Shown here: positions 1 through 8,064 of the stretch, in pieces | Layout of the letters: every line of letters starts with the position of its first letter | Numbering within the stretch: position 1 is the first letter of the stretch | DNA from: Butyrivibrio sp. | GTDB taxonomy: Bacteria; Bacillota; Clostridia; Lachnospirales; Lachnospiraceae | Length of the DNA: 37,456 bases | Assembly (NCBI GenBank): GCA_015056655.1 | Contig: SVFV01000034.1 | Span: forward strand, 1-37,456 | Reading direction: 5' to 3' | Made by a program: the position numbers and the translations under genes | Notes under the pieces: generated by a model | Seen by the model: only the letters and a program-made list of their open reading frames with translations | Told to the model about the DNA's origin: nothing | Databases searched by the model: none

Positions 1-11
1 CAAACACCGCG

Positions 12-99
12 CACCCGCATAGCGGGTGGTTGATATTTCGCACGCTTCGCGAGCTCAACTGGGTCACGACCCATAATTCAAAGGCTTGCCGTAGGCAAG
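12..99 (+). other. Cluster of contiguous short hairpins, possible 3' part of a structured RNA
   Basis: Small stems tile this GC-richer patch almost without gaps: CACCCGC/GCGGGTG at 12-28 with an ATA loop, GTTGA/TCAAC closing 29-59 with a CGC/GCG stem inside, TGGGTC/GACCCA at 60-73, and CTTGCC/GGCAAG at 85-99. No reading frame of note covers it. A terminator-like hairpin follows at 153-193 on the plus strand, so the patch may be the end of a structured RNA whose 5' part lies outside the window. It could also be an intergenic repeat unit. I do not recognise it as tmRNA, RNase P, SRP or 6S RNA. Confidence 0.4.
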
Positions 100-152
100 G
101 CTTCCTATTCTGACAAGTTTACGCAGCATTACGCTTTTCACGAGATAAAAAT

Positions 153-193
153 AAAGCCGGAATCCTAGATGTATACTGGGATTGCGGCTTTTT
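153..193 (+). terminator. Intrinsic terminator of a plus-strand transcript entering from the left
   Basis: AAAGCCGGAATCC (153-165) pairs with GGATTGCGGCTTT (179-191) with one mismatch, and the downstream arm runs straight into a T tract (189-193). Orientation fits a plus-strand transcript starting before base 1. Confidence 0.65.
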
Positions 194-523
194 AGGTGTC
201 AAAGATGGGAGTATATCACGTTTTAGTGTGTCGGGATATACAATCATCTGATATTTAGTGTCTTAGTCACTTATTTTTCATATATATTGTATGTTTTATC
301 ATTTTATAATCGAAATGTTATATAGGTAACTTTAAAGTTTACAAAATCACGTCATTTGCTATTTTAAATTTCGAATTATTTTAGATTTACTTTATGAATT
401 GTCCATATTCTGTACAAATTTAGTCTATATTATACTCTTAACAGGAGTTAGAACTTCTGACTCCCCCAACAAAACTTTTTTCATACCGGGTTGTTTGGTT
501 CCCCACCAAACAACCCCTCCTCC
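194..523. other. Non-coding AT-rich spacer between the left transcript and rho
   Basis: No convincing gene is present. The stretch is AT-rich and ends in two hairpins just beyond the rho terminator: an imperfect one at 444-464 (GGAGTTAGA/TCTGACTCC, one wobble pair) and a perfect 12-bp stem at 488-516 (GGGTTGTTTGGT/ACCAAACAACCC, 5-nt loop). Neither has an immediate T tract on either strand, so I do not call them terminators. Confidence 0.6.
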
Positions 524-553
524 CAAAAAAACAGGACACGCTCTCGCGTGTCC
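524..553 (-). terminator. Intrinsic terminator of rho
   Basis: Read on the minus strand, GGACACGC-GAGA-GCGTGTCC is a perfect 8-bp stem with a 4-nt loop, followed by TG and seven T residues. It begins 16 bases after the rho stop codon. Confidence 0.92.
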
Positions 554-569
554 TTTAATTATTTCTGTA

Positions 570-2063
570 TTAGTATCTTGGCATTGTCTTTTCAACCATT
601 CTGACAAATTCCACATTGTTCTTTGTCTTGGCGAACATATTGATGCACTGGTCAACTGCCTCATCTGCCTTCATGCCATTAAAGCCCTTTCTGACAGCAT
701 TAACTGCAGCAAGCTCTGCAGGCTGAAGAAGAAGGTCTTCTCTTCTGGTACTTGATTTTGCAATGTTGATTGCAGGGAAGATTCTCTTTTCCTGCATCTT
801 TCTATCAAGAACCATTTCCATATTACCAGTTCCCTTGAACTCCTCGTAGATAACATCGTCCATCTTAGAGCCAGTTTCAATAAGTGCTGTTGCAAGAATT
901 GTAAGGCTTCCGCCCTCTCTCATATTTCTGGCTGCACCGAAGAATCTCTTAGGCATATGAAGCGCAGCAGGATCAAGACCACCGGAAAGAGTTCTTCCTG
1001 ACGGAGGAACTACGATATTGTATGCTCTTGTAAGTCTTGTTATTGAATCAAGAAGAATCATAACGTCCTTGTTGTGCTCAACAAGACGCTTCGCTCTCTC
1101 AATAACCATCTCGGAAACTCTCTTGTGATGTTCAGGGAGTTCATCGAAGGTTGAATAGATAACCTCTGCATTAGGTCCTTCAATACATTCCTTGATATCT
1201 GTTACTTCCTCAGGACGCTCATCGATAAGAAGAACGATCAAATGAATATCAGGATTATTTCTACGAACAGAAAGAGCAACATCCTTAAGAAGTGTTGTCT
1301 TACCAGCCTTAGGAGGTGAAACTATCATTCCACGCTGTCCCTTACCAATAGGAGAAATAAGGTCCATAATTCTCATAGCAACTGTTGAACCAGGATGCTC
1401 AAGAACAATCTGCTGATTAGGGAAAACAGGAGTCATATTTTCAAAGTTCCATCTTCCCATAGCAACCTCAGGCTTATATCCATTTACTGAATTAAGCTGA
1501 AGAAGCGCTCCAAACTTATCGTTCTCTTTTTTCTGACGAGCGATACCTGTGAGGATATCACCGGTCTTCAATTTATAATTACGAATCATTCCAGGTGCAA
1601 CATATACATCATTTTCACCAGGAAGGAAATTTTCACATCTAATAAAGCCAAAGCCATCCTGCATAACTTCAAGTATGCCGTTAGCCTCGACACCATTCTT
1701 TATCTCATCAACTTCAGTGTTTTCTTTCTTAGCGGATTCGCCTTCTTCTGCTTTTGATGCTGTATTCTTAGGAGCAGCATTTTTATCAGCTAAAGCTGCA
1801 TCAGAACTTGGCTTAGCGTTACCTTCGGTAACCACAACCTTTTTCTTCATTGTTTTTCCAGCAGGCTTTTTAGGCTCTTCACTCTTTTCTTTTACTGCTT
1901 CCTTCTTTTCTTTTGCTGCAGCTGCTTCTTTCTGTCTTTCTGCAAGTTCTAAAAGTGCATCAATGAGTTCAGACTTCTTCATTGATGTAACACCCTTAAT
2001 ACCATTCTGCTTCGCTAAGTCCTTAAGCGACGCAAGCGTGAGTGTTTCTAACTTCTCTCTCAA
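570..2063 (-). CDS. rho: Transcription termination factor Rho
   Basis: RNA-dependent ATPase, homohexameric helicase that ends transcription in the cytoplasm. Residues 1-45 form the Rho N-terminal helical domain. Residues 46-125 are a Lys/Glu/Ala-rich linker of the kind seen in several Firmicute and Actinobacterial Rho proteins. Residues 126-200 are the cold-shock-like primary RNA-binding domain (motif DGFGFIR). The ATPase core follows: Walker [10 protein letters not shown] (249-257), DERPEEV (281-287), Walker B ILLDSITR (336-343), Q-loop SGGLDPAAL (360-368) and the R-loop region [12 protein letters not shown] (410-421). Length (497 aa) is normal for a Rho with such a linker. The start codon is TTG, supported by AAAGGAAG about 7 bases upstream; no in-frame ATG fits. 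The 158-bp gap upstream probably carries its own promoter, but I see only weak boxes. Identification is essentially certain. Confidence 0.98.
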   Translation of the reverse strand: MREKLETLTLASLKDLAKQNGIKGVTSMKKSELIDALLELAERQKEAAAAKEKKEAVKEKSEEPKKPAGKTMKKKVVVTEGNAKPSSDAALADKNAAPKNTASKAEEGESAKKENTEVDEIKNGVEANGILEVMQDGFGFIRCENFLPGENDVYVAPGMIRNYKLKTGDILTGIARQKKENDKFGALLQLNSVNGYKPEVAMGRWNFENMTPVFPNQQIVLEHPGSTVAMRIMDLISPIGKGQRGMIVSPPKAGKTTLLKDVALSVRRNNPDIHLIVLLIDERPEEVTDIKECIEGPNAEVIYSTFDELPEHHKRVSEMVIERAKRLVEHNKDVMILLDSITRLTRAYNIVVPPSGRTLSGGLDPAALHMPKRFFGAARNMREGGSLTILATALIETGSKMDDVIYEEFKGTGNMEMVLDRKMQEKRIFPAINIAKSSTRREDLLLQPAELAAVNAVRKGFNGMKADEAVDQCINMFAKTKNNVEFVRMVEKTMPRY

Positions 2064-2191
2064 TTCTTACTTCCTTTCTATAAATAAAAAAAAACTATAT
2101 ATTTACTCTAACTCTTGTGTGGAAATTAAAGTGAAAAACATTAGAAAATTTGACTATAGAAACATTACATCATTTGCAAAGAAAATTCAAC

Positions 2192-2226
2192 AAAAACTTT
2201 AGTAAATATTATCTAAACTATTTACT
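2192..2226 (-). terminator. Terminator overlapping the stop codon of the 99-aa gene
   Basis: On the minus strand AGTAAATA (2226-2219) pairs with TATTTACT (2208-2201), followed by AAAGTTTTTG. The 5' arm contains the TAA stop codon of the upstream gene. The stem is AT-rich and therefore weak, but it is well placed. Confidence 0.5.
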
Positions 2227-2521
2227 CTGTAGTGCCTTTTCCACTATCAACCATAATACCAATGGCTTCCATTGCTACCTCGTAAAGAGTAGCCATCTGC
2301 TTAGCACCTTCATCATCCATTTCACAAAGCTTATTATACTGGGCAGTGAAATAGTTCTTCGCCTGTACAACAGTTGCATTGCTGATTACTCTTCCATTAC
2401 TCATAATGGTTCCTGTCTCAGCATTATAACGTCCTGTTGTTGTTCTCTTTTGTGCATCGCCCATTCCCATTGACTGTGCAAGTGAATGGATAAGTGCTTC
2501 TCTGCCTTTACTATCTGCCAT
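2222..2521 (-). CDS. Small protein of unknown function (99 aa)
   Basis: I do not recognise this family. The product is short, soluble and mildly acidic, with no signal peptide or membrane segment and a probable helical C-terminal half (residues 48-90). Residues 1-20 hold GREALIHSLAQSMGMGDAQ, and a Gly/Asn-rich turn region follows. The gene is real by context: GAGG lies 8 bases before the ATG, it follows the SPFH gene on the same strand by 93 bases, and a terminator-like hairpin overlaps its stop. It may be co-transcribed with the SPFH/NfeD pair, although a strong hairpin (2556-2593) lies in the gap. No function is proposed. Confidence 0.75.
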   Translation of the reverse strand: MADSKGREALIHSLAQSMGMGDAQKRTTTGRYNAETGTIMSNGRVISNATVVQAKNYFTAQYNKLCEMDDEGAKQMATLYEVAMEAIGIMVDSGKGTTE

Positions 2522-2555
2522 ATCAAAATCCTCGTTGCTAAAATTTTTATTCCAT

Positions 2556-2593
2556 GCTTTTGATATACAGTTTATTTTCTGTATACCAAAAGC
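2556..2593. other. 15-bp stem-loop between the SPFH gene and the 99-aa gene
   Basis: GCTTTTGATATACAG (2556-2570) pairs with CTGTATACCAAAAGC (2579-2593), with one wobble pair and an 8-nt loop. Neither strand has a T tract next to the stem, so a classical intrinsic terminator is unlikely. It may be a processing or mRNA-stability element within the operon. Confidence 0.55.
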
Positions 2594-2614
2594 ACAGAAA
2601 TCATTACATTCTTA

Positions 2615-3526
2615 TCAGTTCTTTATTACTTCCTTGATGGACTCAGCAAGGCCAGCTACGCCTGCAATATTGCTAGGAACAATAATCTTTGTTGCCTGTC
2701 CGTTTGCTGCTTTTTCAAAAGCTTCAAGACTCTTGATTGTGAGTACTGACTCATCAGCTCCAGCTTCCTTAAGCATCTGAATACCATCAGCATTAGCCTT
2801 CTGAATATTTCTGATAGCCTCAGCATGACCTTCTGCTTCACGAATCTGCTTTTCTTTTTCAGCCTCAGCCTTAAGGATTGTAGCCTGCTTATCAGCTTCA
2901 GCCTGAAGGATCTTACTCTGCTTCTCACCTTCTGCAACTGTGATAGCTGACTGCTTTTCACCTTCTGCAAAGAGAATTTTCTCTCTCTTTTCACGCTCAG
3001 CCTTCATCTGCTTCTCCATGGCATCACGAATCTGCTCCGGAGGATTGATGTTCTTAAGCTCTACTCTGGTGATCTTGATACCCCAGGGATCAGTAGCTAT
3101 ATCAAGTGCATCCTGCATCTGAGCATTGATCTGATCTCGGCTTGTAAGTGTTTCATCAAGTGTCATTGAACCAATTACATTTCTAAGAGTTGTAGCTGTA
3201 AGGTTCTCAATAGCTCCAATAGGATTCCTAACACCATAGGTATATGCCTTAGGGTCTGAAATTCTGAAGAATACAATAGAATCAATCTGCATTGTTACGT
3301 TATCCTGTGTAATAACAGGCTGAGGCGGGAAATCACAATACTGTTCCTTCAAATCCACCTTTCTTGCAACCTTATCAATAAAAGGAATCATAAAATGAAG
3401 ACCTACATCCCAAGTTTCCTTATAAGCTCCAAGTCTTTCTACGATAAATGAATGTGCCTGAGGAACAATCTTGATGTTCATGGCGATGAGAATAAGAATT
3501 AAAATAATGACAATAAAATAAGGCAT
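2615..3526 (-). CDS. SPFH/band-7 (stomatin/QmcA-like) membrane protein
   Basis: Organises membrane microdomains; the stomatin-type SPFH proteins usually pair with an NfeD protein. Residues 1-20 are a hydrophobic N-terminal anchor (FIVIILILILIAM). The SPFH domain spans about 22-190 and carries the typical stretch ERLGAYKETWDVGLHFMIPF (31-50). A long Ala/Glu/Lys/Gln-rich coiled coil (about 190-260, repeated AEGEKQS and AEAEKE units) follows, and then a conserved stomatin-like tail. Length (303 aa) is typical. The start is fixed by AGGAGG 8 bases upstream of ATG. The NfeD gene lies 24 bases upstream, the usual NfeD-SPFH operon. The client or process it scaffolds here cannot be read from sequence. 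Confidence 0.93.
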   Translation of the reverse strand: MPYFIVIILILILIAMNIKIVPQAHSFIVERLGAYKETWDVGLHFMIPFIDKVARKVDLKEQYCDFPPQPVITQDNVTMQIDSIVFFRISDPKAYTYGVRNPIGAIENLTATTLRNVIGSMTLDETLTSRDQINAQMQDALDIATDPWGIKITRVELKNINPPEQIRDAMEKQMKAEREKREKILFAEGEKQSAITVAEGEKQSKILQAEADKQATILKAEAEKEKQIREAEGHAEAIRNIQKANADGIQMLKEAGADESVLTIKSLEAFEKAANGQATKIIVPSNIAGVAGLAESIKEVIKN

Positions 3527-3550
3527 ACACTCTTCCTCCTGAAAATAGAT

Positions 3551-3997
3551 TTATTTTGTGACAAATAATTTATTTCCCTCAACTCTGTCTATAACAACTG
3601 TCTCGCCCTTAGCGATCACTTCATCATTAACTGATCTGGCATTCCAGACTGTTCCATCCAGAGCAACGGTCCCCTTTTGAGCAATATTATCTATTTCTTT
3701 TGTGACTTTTACTTTTCTGCCTATAAGAGAATCGATATTTGTCTTAGTAATGCGATTATTCAAATATTTCATGGAAAAAGGTCTTACAAGCAGTAAAGAA
3801 ACTACTGAAATAACAATAAAAAGAATGATTTGAGTTGGAATCGACAAACCGGCTAATGCGCCGAAGAAGGCAAATAGCCCTCCCAGCGCAAACCAGATTG
3901 TTGTAAGTCCTAATGAAATAATCTCAAATACAGCGAGAATAATAGTTAATATCAACCAGAAAACCATGGGTGCTAATCCGAATAATGACTCACTCAT
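3551..3997 (-). CDS. NfeD family membrane protein (short form)
   Basis: Partner of the downstream SPFH protein. The N-terminal half has three to four hydrophobic segments (roughly residues 6-75). The C-terminal 65 residues form the soluble NfeD OB-fold domain, with the typical pattern LIGRKVKVTKEI...GTVALDGTVWNARS...GETVVIDRVEGNKLFV. It is the short class, without the ClpP-like protease domain. A longer frame would start at 4012, but the GGAGG in that ATGGAGG sequence lies 8 bases upstream of the ATG at 3997 and is clearly its ribosome binding site, so the product is 148 aa starting MSESLF. The gene follows the 925-aa lipoprotein gene by 40 bases with no clear terminator. Confidence 0.92.
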   Translation of the reverse strand: MSESLFGLAPMVFWLILTIILAVFEIISLGLTTIWFALGGLFAFFGALAGLSIPTQIILFIVISVVSLLLVRPFSMKYLNNRITKTNIDSLIGRKVKVTKEIDNIAQKGTVALDGTVWNARSVNDEVIAKGETVVIDRVEGNKLFVTK

Positions 3998-4037
3998 AAT
4001 GTAATCCTCCATAATGTTCAGGTCTATCTTTATACTA

Positions 4038-6815
4038 TTAGCTTATCTCATTTACATAGATTTGTACACGGCTTTGAATAATATCTGCAACCTCTGCTGC
4101 TGTCTTTTGACCACTGAAATATGCAGCTGCTTCTTCAAAGATAATATTTCTTACTGAATCATTGTAGTTACCGATCTGATTGACAGTATCAAGGTAATTA
4201 AGCACTGTCTGAATCTCATCATCAGTCATAGGAGAAATAACGATTTCTGTATCTCCAATATAGTATGTATCATCATACTCAACTTCCTTACCAGTTACAT
4301 CATCAATGTAGAAGGGTTTCTTCTTAGCATTCTCAGCAAGCTTGTCAATCTTGTCCTTACTTACAGGCCATGAAGACTCAATTGTGTTCTGATACTCTTC
4401 TGAAAGGAAGTATCTCATGAACTCCCAGCATCCATCCTTAACACTTGAGCTCGCACTCATTGTAAGCTGAAGATTAGGATAAATAGCCGCACCACTTCCG
4501 TTATCAGAAGGGAAGCCTACAAGAGAGATATCCTTACCATAAGATCCCTTTGCTTCGTAGTTATAATCTGAGAATGATCCCAGATAGAAACGTGAAGCAA
4601 TTGACTTACCTTCTCTCCAATAAGAAGATGTATCAGCATAATAGTCATCTTCTGCAAGTTCCTCAGGGAACTCATTTACAAGCTCAAGAAGGTGAATAAA
4701 TCCTTCTGAGTTATAGCTGCATGTGAGCTTAGACCAGTCAATGAACTGTGATCCACCAAGGCTTAATGCCATTTCAAATACATCATCTCTTGAAAGAGGT
4801 CCGAATATATTCTTGTATTCTACGTTCTTTTTCTTAACAAGATTCTCAAGATCATCGATTGTCCAGGTTGTTACGTCACCGACATCCTCTGTTGCTGCTG
4901 CAACTGTTTCAATATAGAAGCCAGGAATGAGCTTATACATCTTGCCATCTGTCTTCATAGCTTCCATTACCTTCTCAAGGTAGTGAACCTTCTGAAGATC
5001 AGCATCATTCTGGAAGTAGCTTGTCATATCCTCAAACAGCCCCTTTGCAATGTAGCTGTCTACAGGCATATCGTTATCAAGTACAAGAATATCAGGAACA
5101 TTTCCTGAAACAATATCTGTGCTAAGCTTTGTAGCACCTACTGAATAATCATCTTCTGTATCATACTTAGAATAGTCATTTATTACGATACGATAGTTGT
5201 CATTGCTCTTATTAAACTTAACTACATGAGAACGTACATCATAATCAATGTAGTTGCATCCAAGGATGATTGTCTGCTTATCTTTAACGTCCTTAGGATC
5301 AACCTTTGTCATCATAGCAAGTGAATATGATTCGTCACCAGGAACGATGCAGAGAATATCCTTATCTGTTACGCTTACAAGCTGATATAGACCGTATGAA
5401 CTGATGTCTGAATCCACAAAGTTCATAATCATTTTAGGTTCAGTGTCGCCGAAATTATAGCCATAAACTGCTTCTGAATCTGTAAGGAAGAGGTCATAGC
5501 CCTTTCCAGCAAAGATCATGTATTTGTACTGAGAAACTGCAGCATTATCAATAGGCTTTACTGAAGCGCCATCTACATCAATATTGTAGAAAAGATAATC
5601 CTCATCAGAGCCAAGTGCACCAACAATATTACCGTTATCAAGCTTTAAAAGTGTAAATGAAGAGCCATAATCACTATTTACATACTCTGAGCAATCAATA
5701 TCCTTAATAAGACTTCCATCCTCAAAGCTATAAAGATGTAATCCCAAAGTATCGGATGTAAGTATTCCCTTATCACCAGCGATCACAATAGAAGAAACCA
5801 TGAAATACATTTCATCATCTTCAGATCCAGCGATTTCAGCATCCCAGAGCTTGTTACCCTCTGCATCTCTTTTTACAAGGAAGTACTTATCAGAGCCACC
5901 ATAGTAGTCACTGCCACCAGTTATATCGTAATCTAATGTAGCATCATCTCCTGTACCACCAACAACAATCTCAGTATCATCTGACTCCATCATGTCTTCT
6001 CCGCCGTCATCAGATGAATCGGACTCAACATCATCAGATTCAGCAGCTGAAGCATGAGCCTTAGGCATTGCAGGAGTCTGCACTCCCTTGATTGAAGCTG
6101 AATCATCAACCTCTGTTTCTTCTGCTTCTGAACCAGCATCTTCGTTAGAATTAGCATCTTCGTTAGAATTAGCATCTTCGTTAGAATTTGCATCTTCGTT
6201 AGAATTTGCATCTTCGCCAGAATCAGAGCTTTCAGTATCACCAGACTCAGTAGTTACAGCGCTTCCATCATTGGTGCTTGTTTCAGCGCCATCTGCAGGT
6301 GCTGCTTCTGAGCCATCTGCAGGTGCTGCTTCTGAGCCATTATCTTCTTCGATTATTACTCCGGATTCCCCGCCCATAAGGTCGTTGAGGTCGACCTCTC
6401 CACCATAGCCACCGCCATAGGAGCTCTCTATTGTGTAAATAGAACCATCATCAGCTATAGCAATATTGCTGAGCATTGCACTAGCATCAAGAGTAAGTTC
6501 AACCTTTTTATCAAGTGTACCATCCTGATTAAGGATAAACACATTTGTTGCAGGTGAAGCTGACATGTAGGATGTTCCAGCAGCATAGAGCTTATCGCCA
6601 AACTTACCAAGGTAGCTCAGGCTGTCATAGCTTACATCTGCACCAAGATCAAGGTCATTTTCCTTATATACAAATTGTTTTGCATCATGCGCAGCTGAAG
6701 AGTCATCGCTAGATGATCCACCCTTCTTGCCACATCCACCACAGCCAACAAGACCAACTGTAAGTACAGCTACAAGTCCGAGGCTTAAGGCGCGATTAAG
6801 ATATTTCTTTTTCAT
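4038..6815 (-). CDS. Large lipoprotein: propeller-like region fused to an ABC extracellular solute-binding domain
   Basis: Probable surface-anchored binding component of the transporter encoded just upstream. A lipoprotein signal is clear: positively charged N-terminus, hydrophobic run, lipobox LVGC at residues 22-25 and a Ser/Gly/Asp tether. Residues 45-130 and 300-500 show repeated short beta units (GDKLYAAGTS, DDGSIYTIES, DNGNIVGALG, GYDLFLTDSE) like a WD/PQQ-type propeller. This is interrupted by an acidic low-complexity stretch (about 145-295) with AAPADGSE and SNEDAN repeats. Residues 514-920 match family-1 solute-binding proteins (GNVPDILVLDN, AKGLFEDMTSYF, WEFMRYFLSEEYQ). At 925 aa it is about twice the usual length. 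The ATG is preceded by GGAGGTAAATT. It is last in the cluster. The ligand cannot be read; a carbohydrate is inferred from the CUT1-type permeases. Confidence 0.88.
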   Translation of the reverse strand: MKKKYLNRALSLGLVAVLTVGLVGCGGCGKKGGSSSDDSSAAHDAKQFVYKENDLDLGADVSYDSLSYLGKFGDKLYAAGTSYMSASPATNVFILNQDGTLDKKVELTLDASAMLSNIAIADDGSIYTIESSYGGGYGGEVDLNDLMGGESGVIIEEDNGSEAAPADGSEAAPADGAETSTNDGSAVTTESGDTESSDSGEDANSNEDANSNEDANSNEDANSNEDAGSEAEETEVDDSASIKGVQTPAMPKAHASAAESDDVESDSSDDGGEDMMESDDTEIVVGGTGDDATLDYDITGGSDYYGGSDKYFLVKRDAEGNKLWDAEIAGSEDDEMYFMVSSIVIAGDKGILTSDTLGLHLYSFEDGSLIKDIDCSEYVNSDYGSSFTLLKLDNGNIVGALGSDEDYLFYNIDVDGASVKPIDNAAVSQYKYMIFAGKGYDLFLTDSEAVYGYNFGDTEPKMIMNFVDSDISSYGLYQLVSVTDKDILCIVPGDESYSLAMMTKVDPKDVKDKQTIILGCNYIDYDVRSHVVKFNKSNDNYRIVINDYSKYDTEDDYSVGATKLSTDIVSGNVPDILVLDNDMPVDSYIAKGLFEDMTSYFQNDADLQKVHYLEKVMEAMKTDGKMYKLIPGFYIETVAAATEDVGDVTTWTIDDLENLVKKKNVEYKNIFGPLSRDDVFEMALSLGGSQFIDWSKLTCSYNSEGFIHLLELVNEFPEELAEDDYYADTSSYWREGKSIASRFYLGSFSDYNYEAKGSYGKDISLVGFPSDNGSGAAIYPNLQLTMSASSSVKDGCWEFMRYFLSEEYQNTIESSWPVSKDKIDKLAENAKKKPFYIDDVTGKEVEYDDTYYIGDTEIVISPMTDDEIQTVLNYLDTVNQIGNYNDSVRNIIFEEAAAYFSGQKTAAEVADIIQSRVQIYVNEIS
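6136..6217. repeat. 18-bp tandem repeat, four and a half copies, inside the lipoprotein gene
   Basis: The plus-strand unit GCATCTTCGTTAGAATTA begins at 6136, 6154, 6172 and 6190, with a partial fifth copy from 6208. Later copies differ by one base (TTA to TTT). It encodes the six-residue repeat S-N-E-D-A-N in the acidic linker, stays in frame for any copy number, and is a likely site of length variation. Confidence 0.95.
6293..6340. repeat. 24-bp direct repeat (two copies) in the same linker
   Basis: TCTGCAGGTGCTGCTTCTGAGCCA-type units lie back to back and encode two copies of the eight-residue unit EAAPADGS. Together with the 18-bp repeat they lengthen the disordered acidic insert. Confidence 0.85.
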
Positions 6816-6846
6816 AATTTACCTCCATTAGTCCTCATAATAAAAT

Positions 6847-8064
6847 CTAGAAATATTTCCATTTATCATTATGCTTTTTTACACCGGATTCTATATCGTA
6901 TTTCCAGTCAAGGAAACTTTGAACCAAAGCACCCATTCTCCATTTTCTGTGTCTGTAGCTTTGAACTACAAAAATGGCCAGCATAATAAATATCACAATT
7001 GCGCATATTGTCTGCAGTAATAAGAAAATAGCAATAATGTTCTCATGCGCTCTTGCGTTATTTTCCCAATAAGGAAAGATTACCGGTTTTAACTGCATTC
7101 CCCTGATCTGAAAATTCTTGATTACCTTTGTAAGATTCTTATTTTCATATCTGGCAGTATTATCGACAACCTCTACCACATTTGTATTTATGCCAAGCTT
7201 TTCAATCAGGAAATTCTTAGCATAATTCTCAACAGGATTGGGCATAACCACTTCCATACAAACGATTCCAGCAGAGTCAGTATTAACATCTGAATCCTTC
7301 TTATCATCCTCATCATCTGTGGATTTTTTCTCGGTTACGCTACCTAATGATCCGTTTGTTGCCAGAACTGAAGCATCTATTGTTCCGTAGGTTGCAAGTG
7401 ACTCATAGGACAAATAGATAGTCGGGAAGTTTAATCCCGCAGCTTTGACATACTTACCACTATCTCTGGCAACGACACCTGCAATATAATGCGGTACACC
7501 TTCAAAAGTGATAGTCTCTCCAACTATGTCGTTAGAACCAAACAGCTGCCATGCAAGCTCCTCATCAAGAATTACATAGTCCTTCATAAGTGAATCAGGA
7601 TTAATATAATTACCTGAAACCATGTGCATTGGATGGAACTGGAAAAAGTCTCCTCCAATTCCAATAGCTACAGCATCAACAGTTCTTCTGTCTCTTGTAA
7701 CAGAAATGCTGCCCATTGCACTGTAGCAATCATTCCATACAGCATTCCCATCCGCCTTGGATGCACTTGCATCCTGATAACCATCTGCAATCAGTCCCTT
7801 ATTTATGTTGTACTCAAATTCAGAGATTTTATCGGTGTTTATTCCGTAGGCCTCACTAAAGAACATTGAAACCTGCCCACACCTTACATCACTTGACCAT
7901 CTCTGTCCTTCTCTCTGATCATACAGTCCAGAGGTAATATGACTTCTTAGAAGATTAAGCCCTCCAATCATAAGGAACAGTATAATGACTACTGCGAAAT
8001 ATATGATCTGCTTTAGTCGCAGATTTTTAATTTTCCCAAAAATTTTCCCAAAAAACTTACTCAT
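6847..8064 (-). CDS. MacB-like periplasmic-core-domain membrane protein lacking the permease helices
   Basis: Residues 1-20 are basic and 21-40 form a transmembrane helix (IIYFAVVIILFLMIGGLNLL). The extracytoplasmic part (about 41-340) resembles the MacB_PCD domain of MacB/FtsX-type ABC proteins, for example VAIGIGGDFFQFHPM...GNYINPDSLMKDYVILDEELAWQLFG and VGETITFEGVPHYIAGVV. Only one further helix follows (about 347-370), then a basic cytoplasmic tail of 35 residues. A full MacB/FtsX permease would have three C-terminal helices, so helices 3 and 4 are absent. The next gene begins 31 bases later, leaving no room for a frameshifted remainder. An Asp/Glu/Lys-rich loop (SVTEKKSTDDEDDKKDS) interrupts the domain. 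Translation is coupled to the adaptor gene by an 8-base ATGAGTAA overlap. Inferred role: structural or coupling partner of the adaptor rather than an exporter. Confidence 0.82.
   Translation of the reverse strand: MSKFFGKIFGKIKNLRLKQIIYFAVVIILFLMIGGLNLLRSHITSGLYDQREGQRWSSDVRCGQVSMFFSEAYGINTDKISEFEYNINKGLIADGYQDASASKADGNAVWNDCYSAMGSISVTRDRRTVDAVAIGIGGDFFQFHPMHMVSGNYINPDSLMKDYVILDEELAWQLFGSNDIVGETITFEGVPHYIAGVVARDSGKYVKAAGLNFPTIYLSYESLATYGTIDASVLATNGSLGSVTEKKSTDDEDDKKDSDVNTDSAGIVCMEVVMPNPVENYAKNFLIEKLGINTNVVEVVDNTARYENKNLTKVIKNFQIRGMQLKPVIFPYWENNARAHENIIAIFLLLQTICAIVIFIMLAIFVVQSYRHRKWRMGALVQSFLDWKYDIESGVKKHNDKWKYF

Noticed and set aside
12..99. tRNA, tmRNA or RNase P fragment
   Set aside because: No T-loop, no tmRNA ends and no conserved RNase P core segments were found.
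399..755. Plus-strand reading frame across the rho 3' end and terminator
   Set aside because: It overlaps the certain rho gene and its terminator in another frame, has no ribosome binding site and no recognisable domain.
6136..6217. CRISPR-like array of short regular repeats
   Set aside because: Units are contiguous 18-mers with no spacers and lie in frame inside a protein linker.
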